Below, in pieces: positions 1 through 8,848 of a stretch of DNA of 29,498 bases (positions are counted from its first letter, which is position 1; every line of letters begins with the position of its first letter). The notes below the pieces were generated by a model. That model was not told the DNA's origin and made no database searches. It was given only the letters and a program-made list of their open reading frames with translations. The DNA comes from JANLSE01 sp038214135 (GTDB lineage Bacteria > Chloroflexota > Chloroflexia > Chloroflexales > Roseiflexaceae). Location of the stretch: assembly GCA_038214135.1 (NCBI GenBank), contig JBBQSD010000069.1, positions 1 through 29,498 of the forward strand. Reading direction: 5' to 3'. The translations under genes were made by a program, and so were the position numbers.

Positions 1-140
1 TGCAATCGCGCCTTGGCCGCATCCATGTGGCACTCATGGATCTCGATACCTATATTCGCGGGACGAACGAAGCCACCGATCTCGATACCATTCGCCGCCA
101 CGCCCTGCGCCTGATCAGGCAGATCGGGACGCGGAGCTAA
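1..140 (+). CDS. C-terminal fragment of an unidentified protein (5' end outside the window)
   Basis: An open frame enters from the left edge and stops at TAA 138-140, giving about 45 residues that end in a basic, probably helical stretch (RRHALRLIRQIGTRS). Codon use resembles the neighbouring genes. The fragment is too short to place in a family. It converges on the dehydratase gene, with only 12 bases between the two stop codons. It could be a chance open frame, but the lack of stops, the sensible composition and the tight convergent packing favour a real gene end. Confidence 0.5.
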   Translation, partial: QSRLGRIHVALMDLDTYIRGTNEATDLDTIRRHALRLIRQIGTRS

Positions 141-152
141 GAATCGACCATC

Positions 153-2114
153 TTACCCCTTCGCCAACCGCGCCACAATCGCATCGACATCATACACACA
201 GCCGCCCCATGTGCCGCCACCAACCTGTTGCAGTGCCGCCCATAATCTGGTATCAGCCGGTAGCATCGGGTGTGGCGAGAGGTCATTGCGCAACGGACGC
301 TCGGCCAGCACCCGTGTGCCTTCCTCAGCCCCATAGAAACGCTCACCCTCACCAACCAGATTGACGGTGCCGATCAGGTTTATGCGATCCACCATGATCT
401 CGATCATGTCGCCATCCTGCACTTTGCCAATCGGGCCGCCTGCCAATGCCTCTGGCCCAACATGCCCAATACACGCGCCAGTACTCACACCAGAAAAGCG
501 TGCGTCCGTGATCACCGCCACTTCCTTGCCCCAGCTGATATGTTTGAGCGATGAGGTAATCTGGTAGATCTCCTCCATGCCAGTGCCCATTGGCCCACCA
601 CAGATCAGCACTACCACATCGCCAGGCCGAACGGCCTCTGGCCCATGGCTCTTGATTGCACGAATCGCATCACGTTCACGGGTAAACACACGTGCCCGGC
701 CCCGCTTCCGATACACGCCATCTGCATCGACAACCCGTGGATCGATTGCAGTACTTTTGATCACCGAACCCTCTGGTGCGAGATTACCCTGCGGAAACGT
801 GACCGTGCTTGTCAAACCGCGCTCACGGGCCTGTTCTGGCGAAAGAATGACATCATCAGGATTGACGCCATCACGGGTAAACAATAGCTCACGCAGGCGC
901 GCCCGCCGCTCCGAATGTTCCCACCAATCCAGCACGTTGCCAAGCGACTCGCCACAGGCGCTGAGCGCATCCTCGTGCAACAACCCGAGCCGACGAAGAT
1001 GTAACATCACTTCCGGCACCCCACCAGCCAGGAACACCCGCACTGTCGGGTGGTTGGTCGGGCCATTTGGCAGTACAGAAACCAGCCGAGGCACGCGCCG
1101 GTTGATCGTAACCCAATCTTCAACACTTGGGCGATGCAGGCCAGCTGCATAGGCAATCGCAGGGATGTGCAACAACAGGTTGGTGGAACCACCAAATGCC
1201 GCATGGATCGTCATCGCATTCTGAATCGCCTTGTCGGTCAGAATATCGCGGCGGGTGATCTTGCGCTCGTGCTGGAGGAGCACGGCCTGCGCCGCTGAGC
1301 GTGCCAGATTGAGCCAGATTTGTTGGCCAGATGGTGCCAATGCCGAATGTGGCAGAGCCAGGCCAAGCGCCTCACCAACGACCTGTGCTGTTGCAGCGGT
1401 GCCAAGAAACTGGCAACCCCCACCCGGTGATGCACATGCACTACATCCAAGTGCCGCCGCCTCGTCCAGCGTCAGTTGGCCATGGGCAAAGCGCGCCCCA
1501 ATTGATTGCACCGTGCCAGCATCCTCGCCCTCTTCGGGTGGTAATGTCACCCCACCTGGTACCAGCACCATTGGCAGGTTTGGTGCACCGGCCAGCGCCA
1601 TCATCATCGCCGGAAGCCCTTTGTCACAGGTTGCAACACCAATCACGCCATGGCGGGTTGGTAGAGAACGAATAAGCCGCCGCAAGACTATTGCTGCATC
1701 ATTTCGGTAGGGCAGGCTATCGAGCATCCCCTCGGTTCCCTGAGTCCGCCCATCGCATGGGTCGGTACAGGCACCAGCAAATGGCATGGCTCCCTGGGCA
1801 CGCAGGGTTTCGGCAGCAGCCTGGACGAGCAATCCGATCTCCCAATGGCCAGTATGGTAGCCAAGCGCAATTGGTGTTCCATCGGGGGCGCGCACACCAC
1901 CACTGGTACTCAGAATCAGCACCTGTGGTCGATTCAGCTCAGCTGGATCCCAGCCCATGCCAACATTCTGGCTCAGCGCAAACAGATCACCACTTGGCGC
2001 ATTCAGCAGCAGATCTTCGGTAAGCGGTAGCTTACCCTGTGGCCCTGGCGCACTGGATTCAACACGATAGGCCCGCGCACCATCGATCAGGGTATCGAGA
2101 TTCACTGGTTCCAT
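153..2114 (-). CDS. yjhG: YjhG/YagF-type dehydratase (IlvD/Edd family), probable D-xylonate or related sugar-acid dehydratase
   Basis: The 653-residue product belongs to the iron-sulfur dihydroxy-acid/phosphogluconate dehydratase family. Its length and sequence fit the YjhG/YagF branch rather than IlvD (about 560 residues) or Edd. E. coli YagF and YjhG dehydrate D-xylonate to 2-keto-3-deoxy-xylonate in the cytoplasm. Visible family features are the CDGRTQG segment (Cys120), CDKGLPA (Cys163), the CASPGGGCQFLG loop (Cys227, Cys234), HAAFGGSTNLLLHIPAIA, the DARFSGVSTGACIGHV segment and the GGGTWGGCVYDVD end. These cysteines include the likely cluster ligands. The ATG at 2114 has AGGAG (2123-2127) 8 bases upstream. 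No pentose kinase, aldolase or dehydrogenase is adjacent, so the exact substrate is inferred from family resemblance only. Confidence 0.93.
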   Translation of the reverse strand: MEPVNLDTLIDGARAYRVESSAPGPQGKLPLTEDLLLNAPSGDLFALSQNVGMGWDPAELNRPQVLILSTSGGVRAPDGTPIALGYHTGHWEIGLLVQAAAETLRAQGAMPFAGACTDPCDGRTQGTEGMLDSLPYRNDAAIVLRRLIRSLPTRHGVIGVATCDKGLPAMMMALAGAPNLPMVLVPGGVTLPPEEGEDAGTVQSIGARFAHGQLTLDEAAALGCSACASPGGGCQFLGTAATAQVVGEALGLALPHSALAPSGQQIWLNLARSAAQAVLLQHERKITRRDILTDKAIQNAMTIHAAFGGSTNLLLHIPAIAYAAGLHRPSVEDWVTINRRVPRLVSVLPNGPTNHPTVRVFLAGGVPEVMLHLRRLGLLHEDALSACGESLGNVLDWWEHSERRARLRELLFTRDGVNPDDVILSPEQARERGLTSTVTFPQGNLAPEGSVIKSTAIDPRVVDADGVYRKRGRARVFTRERDAIRAIKSHGPEAVRPGDVVVLICGGPMGTGMEEIYQITSSLKHISWGKEVAVITDARFSGVSTGACIGHVGPEALAGGPIGKVQDGDMIEIMVDRINLIGTVNLVGEGERFYGAEEGTRVLAERPLRNDLSPHPMLPADTRLWAALQQVGGGTWGGCVYDVDAIVARLAKG

Positions 2115-2192
2115 ATGGTCATCTCCTGGTGGTACATTCGTCCCATGTTATAGGCCATACTCGTAGGAAGCGCTGTGACGACTATGGTACCA

Positions 2193-2221
2193 TTGAGTTC
2201 ATCACACATAAAGATTAAAAT
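2193..2221 (+). promoter_or_regulatory. Putative sigma-70-type promoter of the CAP-domain gene
   Basis: TTGAGT (2193-2198) is followed after 17 bases by TAAAAT (2216-2221), in an AT-rich pocket about 40 bases before the ATG at 2262. Both hexamers differ from consensus by one base. The region is the gap between two divergent genes. This is a sequence match only. Confidence 0.5.
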
Positions 2222-2261
2222 TTAGTCAATTATCGCAGTACGTTTCAGCCAGAGGTTCAAC

Positions 2262-2846
2262 ATGTTTCGCCTTTGCCTCAGCCTCATCGCCTTGATCATT
2301 GGCCTTGTATGCATTCCTGCATATGCCGACGAACTGCCGAATCCACAGCCGACACCGGAGCTAACATCAGCCACAGCACAACTCTTCAAAGTGAGCCTAC
2401 CACTCATAACACGCGATGGTAGCAGTACGATTATACCCGCTGCCAACACTGGTATGCAGACGGTGCTTACATTGGTGAATAAGCAACGGGCGCTGGCAGG
2501 TTGCCCAGCCTTGGCCCTTGATCCACAACTTACTCAGGCGGCGCAAACACAAGCCCTGGATATGGCCCAACATAATTTTCTTGGGCATATCGGCACAGAT
2601 GGATCAGATGTCGGTGTACGTGTTGATCGAACTGGCTACCCCTGGCAGATCGTCGCCGAAAATCTCGCGGTAGGACAGCCAACGCCGGACAATGCTGTTG
2701 CTGGGTGGATGAGCAGTGCAAACCATCGCGCCAATATCCTCGATTGCTCACTACGTGAGACTGGTATCGGGTTTGTATATCTCCCTAACGATCCCGGTAC
2801 TGCAAAATGGTCGTTCTACTGGACACAGGTTTTTGCAACGCGGTAG
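2262..2846 (+). CDS. Secreted CAP/SCP-domain protein (YkwD-like)
   Basis: The product has 194 residues. Residues 1-22 form a Sec signal peptide: a short basic start, the hydrophobic LIALIIGLVC core and an AYA cleavage site before Asp23. The rest is a bacterial CAP (CRISP/antigen 5/PR-1) domain. It shows the helix with two histidines (HNFLGHIGTDG), the GYPWQIVAENLAVGQ segment, and WMSSANHRANILDCSLRETGIGF, which carries the Trp, His and Asn typical of the family. CAP domains are extracellular and have been tied to lipid, metal or peptidoglycan-associated roles, but the biochemical activity of bacterial members is mostly unknown. A plausible promoter lies just upstream. The ribosome-binding site (AGAGG) is weak but suitably placed. 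Confidence 0.9.
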   Translation: MFRLCLSLIALIIGLVCIPAYADELPNPQPTPELTSATAQLFKVSLPLITRDGSSTIIPAANTGMQTVLTLVNKQRALAGCPALALDPQLTQAAQTQALDMAQHNFLGHIGTDGSDVGVRVDRTGYPWQIVAENLAVGQPTPDNAVAGWMSSANHRANILDCSLRETGIGFVYLPNDPGTAKWSFYWTQVFATR

Positions 2847-2916
2847 TATCAGAAGTCAGAATAGCATGTGCAGAGCGTCGGTGACATGCATCCTGAAATG
2901 TAACACGAATACCGGG

Positions 2917-2944
2917 GTAAAGACGCTCCGCTGGGGGTCTCTAC
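2917..2944. repeat. Degenerate palindromic repeat, GTAGAGACGCCCC...GGGGCGTCTCTAC type
   Basis: The 28-base stretch has end arms GTAAAGACGC and GGTCTCTAC that pair imperfectly around a CCGC core. The element at 18467-18489 shares the GGGGCGTCTCTAC half, so this is probably an older copy of the same dispersed intergenic element. It lies 70 bases after the CAP gene stop codon and may fold in RNA, but no U-tract follows. Confidence 0.55.
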
Positions 2945-2985
2945 CCTGGCCGTACCATCAAATGCACAGGCATTCTAGCGGAATA

Positions 2986-3578
<593 letters not shown>

Positions 3579-3658
3579 GAATGGCCTCTGGGTATCGGTG
3601 AATAAGGGATATTATAGCACTAGGGATTGCCCCTCCGAATCGTTGTTCGCTTGTTCTG

Positions 3659-3672
3659 GCTCCTGACTCCTG
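3659..3672 (-). repeat. Two heptamer units (GCTCCTG, ACTCCTG) just after the MFS gene
   Basis: On the minus strand this reads CAGGAGTCAGGAGC, two units of the GAGTCAG family, starting 6 bases downstream of the transporter stop codon (TAG, 3681-3679). The orientation relative to the gene is the same as in the large array after the neighbouring gene. Confidence 0.8.
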
Positions 3673-3678
3673 GATTCT

Positions 3679-4938
3679 CTACACACTACTCGCATCCAGC
3701 CGCCCGAGCCTGCGCACCTCTGGCCAGATAATGCTGATCAACAACACGATCAGGAGCGTGCCGATCCCGCCAGCAACAACTGCGCCAATTGTGCCAAGCA
3801 ATGCCGCTGCCATCCCCGATTCAAACGCTCCCAGTTCATTCGAAATACCAATAAAGACGAAATGGGCCGCGTTGACCCGCCCGCGTAATGCATCTGGGGT
3901 GCGCGTCAGGACCAGGGTGCTACGAATCACAACGCTGATATTATCGAGCGCGCCGATCAAGCCAAGCATCAGCAGTGAGAATGCCAGCGAGCGCGAAAGG
4001 CCAAAGCCAATCGTCGCTAGGCCAAAGCCGGCAACAACCAGCAGCAAAACCCGCCCTGCATGTTTCAGTGGTGGCAGATAGGCCAGCAATCCAGCTGCCA
4101 GGATCGCACCAATCGCTGGTGCGGCCCGTAGCCAGCCAAGCCCGGCAGCCCCGACATGCAGAATATCGCGGGCAAACACCGGCAGCAGTGCGGTTGCACC
4201 GCCAAGCAGCACCGCAAACATATCCAGCGTCAGCGCAGCCAGAATGATCTTTGAACCCCAGATAAAGCGCATCCCAGCCAGCAGGCTTGTCAGCGTGACT
4301 GGCTCCTCGCTACGGGTGACCGGATGGGTATGCATCAATGCTAACAGCCCGCCAGCCACCAGCAGCCCAACGCCAACAATTGCATAGATGATCGTTGCAT
4401 GATTTTGTGCTGCTATCAGCAGGCCACCAAGTGCTGGCCCAACGATTGCCGATGCCTGCCAGGCGCTGCTCTCCCAGGTTGCCGCGTTTGCGTAGTGTTC
4501 CTCTGGCACAACCTGTGCTACAAGCGATGAGAAGGCGGGGCTTTGGAATGCGCGTGCCACACCAATGCCGAACAAGCACACATACATCAGCCCGATCGGG
4601 CCACTCGTTGCGGAAAGCCACGTCAGCCCAAATGCACACAGCGCCACACCAAGCATTGTGAAAACCGAGATCCATTTGCGATCCAGTTTATCGGCCAATT
4701 GGCCAGCCGGTAACGCCAATGCCAGCACTGGCACAATCTGCACCAGCCCGATCAGGCCAAGCGCCAGCGGCGAATTGGTGCGTTCATACAGTTCCCAGCC
4801 AATTGCGACACCCAACATCTGTTCGGCAACAATAGCGAGGAATGAGCCAAACAGCAATAGGCGGAAATCGCCCACCCGCAACGCCGCGATTGGGTCGTGT
4901 CGTATAGCAGAACGATCTGATGGTTCCTGGGGAAGCAT
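3679..4938 (-). CDS. MFS transporter, EntS/MFS_3-type drug or siderophore exporter
   Basis: The product has 419 residues and about 12 hydrophobic segments. Family signs are the FRLLLFGSFLAIVAEQM first helix, the cytoplasmic loop AGQLADKLDRK (the GxLaDrxxRr motif between helices 2 and 3), and the second-half loops around LRGRVNAAHFVF. The layout matches MFS_3-type (PF05977) exporters such as enterobactin exporter EntS; the substrate cannot be read from sequence. An upstream in-frame start at 4965 exists, but AGGAG at 4943-4947 sits just ahead of the ATG at 4938, so I use 4938. The gene has its own strand-mates on neither side within 60 bases, apart from the zinc-tail membrane protein downstream. 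Confidence 0.85.
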   Translation of the reverse strand: MLPQEPSDRSAIRHDPIAALRVGDFRLLLFGSFLAIVAEQMLGVAIGWELYERTNSPLALGLIGLVQIVPVLALALPAGQLADKLDRKWISVFTMLGVALCAFGLTWLSATSGPIGLMYVCLFGIGVARAFQSPAFSSLVAQVVPEEHYANAATWESSAWQASAIVGPALGGLLIAAQNHATIIYAIVGVGLLVAGGLLALMHTHPVTRSEEPVTLTSLLAGMRFIWGSKIILAALTLDMFAVLLGGATALLPVFARDILHVGAAGLGWLRAAPAIGAILAAGLLAYLPPLKHAGRVLLLVVAGFGLATIGFGLSRSLAFSLLMLGLIGALDNISVVIRSTLVLTRTPDALRGRVNAAHFVFIGISNELGAFESGMAAALLGTIGAVVAGGIGTLLIVLLISIIWPEVRRLGRLDASSV

Positions 4939-5053
4939 TGCGGCTCCTGATAGATTCTGCCGCACGCATCATCGGGTGAGAGCAGTGGTCGGTTGTTATT
5001 CAATTATAGCGGAGAATAGAGGCTACGGGCTTGGTTGATTGGGCGCAACGTAC

Positions 5054-5073
5054 GGACGTGATATATTGCGTCT
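5054..5073. repeat. Degenerate copy of the 20-base palindrome GGACGCGATATATCGCGTCC
   Basis: The sequence GGACGTGATATATTGCGTCT differs from the perfect palindrome at 19206-19225 in three positions and shares the same flanks (TACG before, CTCTACG or similar after). It lies upstream of the gene at 5159 and is therefore better explained as a dispersed repeat than as coding sequence of a longer protein. Confidence 0.8.
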
Positions 5074-5158
5074 CTACGAACCCCTATTCGATGTACAATG
5101 CATTGCAAACATGGCGATTCTTCCATTGATCTCGCCATTAGAACGCAGGGAGTTGATG

Positions 5159-5818
5159 ATGACAAACATTACCGATACACAGCGACATGGCCTGGTTGGG
5201 TTTCTGACCCGCGCCTGGCGTGCACCGGCCGCCGGCGAGGATCTTTCCGGCGACGCAATCGAGATCCGCGATGCTGCGGTTGGCGATATCAGCAGCCGCC
5301 GAACATCGCTCTCACGCAGTGCCGCACGCACAATCCATGCCGATCAGGATGTGACAATGGCCCTCAGCGCGGCAGCGCAGATCAGCGCTGGCGGTGATGC
5401 AATGATCACCGGGGGCGCAGCGGTTGCCCTTTCCGCTGGTGGCAATATACGCCTGGATGGCAGTAACGCTGGTATGACGCTCAGTCGGCAGGCGCATGTC
5501 GATTCTGGAATGATTGGGCTCCTGATCGCTCGTGATGTCAAACTGAGCGGCAAGAGCCGAGTTCTGCTAACCACCAAAGAGGCACTGATCCTGGGGACAG
5601 CAATTGGCACGCTCTACCCATTGGTGCGCTACCTACTCCAGCGTTTCGCCCCGCCACCACCCGAACGCGAGGAAATTGAGCGGCCCTGGTACACAAAACT
5701 CGGGCTATGGCTTGGTGGCCTGGCATTGCGGATTGGCATCGCGGCACTGATTGGGTTTGTTATCTATCGCTCGGCACGCGGGCGGATCGAACGATTGCTG
5801 CCGTTCCTGGCGAAATAG
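5159..5818 (+). CDS. Unknown protein with beta-helix-like repeat region and C-terminal membrane anchor
   Basis: I do not recognise a named family. The 219-residue product has an Ala/Gly/Ser-rich central region (about residues 30-140) built of short alternating hydrophobic stretches such as DVTMALSAAAQISAGGDAMI and NIRLDGSNAGMTLS. This recalls the stacked beta-helix of bactofilin-like or FapA-like proteins. It is followed by a proline-rich linker (APPPPEREE) and a final hydrophobic helix (LALRIGIAALIGFVIY) that should anchor it in the membrane, ending in a basic tail. The open frame extends back to 5039, but that part overlaps a dispersed palindrome. AGGGAG at 5147-5152 supports the second of two ATGs at 5156 and 5159. 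It may be a surface or cytoskeletal scaffold, but this is inference. Confidence 0.7.
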   Translation: MTNITDTQRHGLVGFLTRAWRAPAAGEDLSGDAIEIRDAAVGDISSRRTSLSRSAARTIHADQDVTMALSAAAQISAGGDAMITGGAAVALSAGGNIRLDGSNAGMTLSRQAHVDSGMIGLLIARDVKLSGKSRVLLTTKEALILGTAIGTLYPLVRYLLQRFAPPPPEREEIERPWYTKLGLWLGGLALRIGIAALIGFVIYRSARGRIERLLPFLAK

Positions 5819-5933
5819 GGGAACCTGTATGGAGCTGGAATTATCCGCAGATTTCGCAAATCACCGATTGATCGCAGCCGTAGCATGACACACAAATATT
5901 GGTGAGCCACCAACATCATAAAGGAACTCAATA

Positions 5934-6716
5934 ATGAACCCACGCGGGCGGACGGTGATCATCACTGGAGCCTCGGCCGGCATTGGCGCAGCAACGGCGC
6001 GAGTCTTTGCAGCGGCGGGTGCCCGCCTTGTGTTGGCAGCTCGTGATGCTGCTCGCCTCGAAGCGCTACGCCAGCAGTTGCCCGGTCAGCATCTGATCGT
6101 CCCCACCGATATTGCCGATCCGGCGGCGGTTGATGCATTAGCGGCACAGGCAGTCGCGGCATTCGGTGGGATCGACATTGTGATCAACAATGCTGGCATT
6201 GGGTTGGCCGCGCCAATCGGCGAGCTGCGCCGCGCTGATTTCCTGCAAGCCCTGGAGGTGAACCTGTTTGGGCCATTGGCGCTTACCCAGGCCGCCCTGC
6301 CATATATGCACAAACAAGGGCGCGGCCAGTTGATCTATATCTCCTCGGTAGTCGGGCTGCGGGCACTACCCTACCTTGGTGGCTATGCTGCCGCCAAAGC
6401 CGCCCTTGATCGAATCACCGAATCACTCAGGGTCGAACTACAGGGCAGTGGCATTGCTGTCACACTGATGCGCCCAGGCACAACCCATACAGGTTTCAGC
6501 GAACGGCGCTTGGGCCAGGGCCGCGAAGTACGGCGAACCAGCACCAGAGGCGTTGCCCCAGAACGAGTTGCCAGCGCAATCCTGCGCGCTGCCCGCAACG
6601 AACCACGGGTCGCGTATGTCACCCTGGCCAATAGATTAACCGTGTTGCTTGGGCTGTTACTGCCCTCACTCACCGATCGGCTACTTGGGCAAGCGATTAG
6701 CTGGCAGGATGTTTGA
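5934..6716 (+). CDS. Short-chain dehydrogenase/reductase (classical SDR)
   Basis: The 260-residue NAD(P)-dependent oxidoreductase shows the complete SDR set: the TGASAGIG cofactor loop (11-18), NNAG (85-88), Asn110, Ser138, Tyr151 and Lys155 (YAAAK). Arg38 and Asp39-Ala in the AARDA segment after strand two suggest an NADP preference, though this is not certain. The C-terminal region (about 215-260) is hydrophobic (LTVLLGLLLPSL), which is common in membrane-associated SDRs acting on lipophilic substrates. AAGGA lies 8 bases before the ATG. It is separated by 115 bases from the gene upstream and converges with the GT2 gene downstream. The substrate cannot be told. Confidence 0.9.
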   Translation: MNPRGRTVIITGASAGIGAATARVFAAAGARLVLAARDAARLEALRQQLPGQHLIVPTDIADPAAVDALAAQAVAAFGGIDIVINNAGIGLAAPIGELRRADFLQALEVNLFGPLALTQAALPYMHKQGRGQLIYISSVVGLRALPYLGGYAAAKAALDRITESLRVELQGSGIAVTLMRPGTTHTGFSERRLGQGREVRRTSTRGVAPERVASAILRAARNEPRVAYVTLANRLTVLLGLLLPSLTDRLLGQAISWQDV

Positions 6717-6760
6717 GTGCAGCCGATCGTTGGGAACGCCAGCAGCAGGCAGGCGAACCA

Positions 6761-8848
6761 TCACCGCCCGACCTCACGTTCAAGCAACACCTCGATTGGC
6801 GGTTGCTCAATGATAATGATCGTCGCAAGCGGTGTATCGTTCATTGGCAATGGTTGCCCACCCGATCCCTGATGCTGCAACACGCTGGCTCCACGCATTG
6901 TAAACAGGCCACGCAGATTGCCAGCCTGAGTGGAAAGTTGACCCCACGCATTGGCCAATGGCGTTGTAAAATACCCGCCGATGGTGGCAAGCACCATCTT
7001 TGTGCTCACATTATAGAATGCGGCCTGGCAAATCCCGCTGACGAGGTACATGAACAGGCCCAACAGCCCAATGTTTGTGACCCGCGCCATAAGGCTGGCC
7101 TCTGGCATCCACAACATCGCTCGTACAATCAGGAAGGCGCCAATAAACAGATAGATGAACTGTGGGAGCAGCAGATGCCCATAGAAGCCATCCTGGCGCG
7201 TCTTGCGCGTAACCTGGTAGCTTGGCTTCTTGTGGCGCGAGCGAACCGCGATCCACAGTGCCTTCGTATAGGTTGGCCAATGGCCGATCCAGTACTGCCA
7301 CATGCGAATGGTAAACTCAGCCGAGCCGCGTGAGAGTGCCGCATAATAGAGTGCGATTGCTGCAATCCAGGGGAAAAGTGCCGAACCTTCAATGGGTACG
7401 AATTGGCCGGTGGCCAACGATAGAAATGGCGTGAACATAAGCATTGGTAGGAATGTGACCGATGATGTATAGAACAAGCCGAGTTCAAGGTACTGCAGCC
7501 GCTGGCGCAGGGTTAACCCAGGTTTGGTGATCGGGTTATCGAACAAGAACAGCCGCCATGTATCGGTTGCCCAGGTTCCACGTTGTTTCAACAACCCCGG
7601 AATGTCATCCGGCGAAAGCCCAATCGAGAGAATCTCGGAATGATATTCCGAACGATAGCCAGCGCTATGCAGATGGTACGATGTCGTTAGATCCTCAACG
7701 ATATTCCAGGTTGCAAACCCGCCAATGGAGCGCACCGCCGCAATCTGCCAGATCACGCCACTTCCACACGAAAATGCTGCCCCACTGCCATGCCGTCCAG
7801 GCTGGAAGGTATCGTAGAACACCCGATCACGATTGCCGAATGGATCGCCAAATGGAACAAATGCTTCCTTGGGCGTCTGCACAAATGCAACCTTGGGATC
7901 GCGGAAGTAGCCAACCGTTTTGGTCAGGAAATTTGGATCAATAATCTCATCGGCATCCTGGGTCAAAATCAATGTCGCTTCGGGGTAGGTCTGCTCGATA
8001 TAGACCAGCGCCGAATTCAAATTACCAGCCTTGGCATCCCTGCGGGCACCCTGGTTATACAGAATACCGTGGATCTGCGCCAGTTGGCGGATCTCATCGC
8101 GATGCCCATCGTCCGATATGATGATTCGTAGTCGATCATGTGCATAATCGAGCGCTTTGAGTGCGATAACTGTCTGCTCAAGGATCGCATATGGCTCGCC
8201 ATAGGTCGGGATCACAACAGCAACATAGGGCAGGTCAGTCGGCAATTTGGGTGGCGTCACACGAATGCGCGGCAGCGATTGGTTGATCACATTGAGTGTG
8301 GTAACGAACACGGTTCCAGCAACCCCAAGGCAATGGATCAGCGCGATTGCCGAGAAGGAATTGACGACAATCTGCACGCTATGCACGAAGTAGCACTGCC
8401 CGATGAACACGGCAACGCAACCAATAATGCGAATGCCCCAGATACCCGAAAGATACTCACGAAACCAGATCGCAGTGGCAACGAGTGTCAGCACCAGATA
8501 GACCCCATAATTGGGCCAGTGTTGCGGCCAGTTGATCGTGTTAAAGTATTTGAGGAAGGCCAGATCGATGGCAATGATCAGCAGGCCAACGACCGCAATA
8601 CGTACATATGGAATGAATGCCGCTATGTGCTTCAGCAGCACCGATACCCGCGACATATTCAGAACCCACAGGATACCAATGATTGCGACAAACAGGATCA
8701 GCAGTGCCACAGATTGTATGAATAGCGCTGGATGTAGAATTGCCGCAAGCAGTGGCTCGATTGATGCCCCGATTGTTGGATCAAGTGCATACCCACAGCC
8801 AACCAAAGGGATCGCCAGCAGCAGAATAATGAGAAAATTGCTTTTCAT
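6761..8848 (-). CDS. Membrane glycosyltransferase family 2, cellulose synthase-like
   Basis: The 695-residue polytopic protein carries a cytoplasmic GT-A domain at about 205-440. Motifs are VVIPTYGEP, DDG (246-248), the DAD metal site (298-300), VED (384-386, the TED position) and QRGTW (422-426). The last differs from the QxxRW motif of processive synthases in having Thr where Arg is expected. About four membrane segments precede the domain and at least four follow. There is no PilZ domain, so c-di-GMP control as in BcsA is unlikely. The N-terminus (FLIILLLAIPLVGC) resembles a lipoprotein signal with Cys18. The ATG overlaps the stop codon of the GT39-like gene as ATGA, so translation is probably coupled. 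A role in exopolysaccharide or glycolipid synthesis is likely; the sugar is unknown. Confidence 0.88.
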   Translation of the reverse strand: MKSNFLIILLLAIPLVGCGYALDPTIGASIEPLLAAILHPALFIQSVALLILFVAIIGILWVLNMSRVSVLLKHIAAFIPYVRIAVVGLLIIAIDLAFLKYFNTINWPQHWPNYGVYLVLTLVATAIWFREYLSGIWGIRIIGCVAVFIGQCYFVHSVQIVVNSFSAIALIHCLGVAGTVFVTTLNVINQSLPRIRVTPPKLPTDLPYVAVVIPTYGEPYAILEQTVIALKALDYAHDRLRIIISDDGHRDEIRQLAQIHGILYNQGARRDAKAGNLNSALVYIEQTYPEATLILTQDADEIIDPNFLTKTVGYFRDPKVAFVQTPKEAFVPFGDPFGNRDRVFYDTFQPGRHGSGAAFSCGSGVIWQIAAVRSIGGFATWNIVEDLTTSYHLHSAGYRSEYHSEILSIGLSPDDIPGLLKQRGTWATDTWRLFLFDNPITKPGLTLRQRLQYLELGLFYTSSVTFLPMLMFTPFLSLATGQFVPIEGSALFPWIAAIALYYAALSRGSAEFTIRMWQYWIGHWPTYTKALWIAVRSRHKKPSYQVTRKTRQDGFYGHLLLPQFIYLFIGAFLIVRAMLWMPEASLMARVTNIGLLGLFMYLVSGICQAAFYNVSTKMVLATIGGYFTTPLANAWGQLSTQAGNLRGLFTMRGASVLQHQGSGGQPLPMNDTPLATIIIIEQPPIEVLLEREVGR

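Noticed and set aside
5039..5158. A longer N-terminus (40 extra residues) for the beta-helix-like protein
   Set aside because: The extension runs through a dispersed palindrome and a good ribosome-binding site lies just before the later ATG.
8138..8725. A 195-residue plus-strand open frame and similar long frames antisense to the dehydratase, glycosyltransferases, CHAT-FGE and purL genes
   Set aside because: They lie fully inside genes with strong family matches, lack ribosome-binding sites and encode composition typical of reverse-frame shadows.
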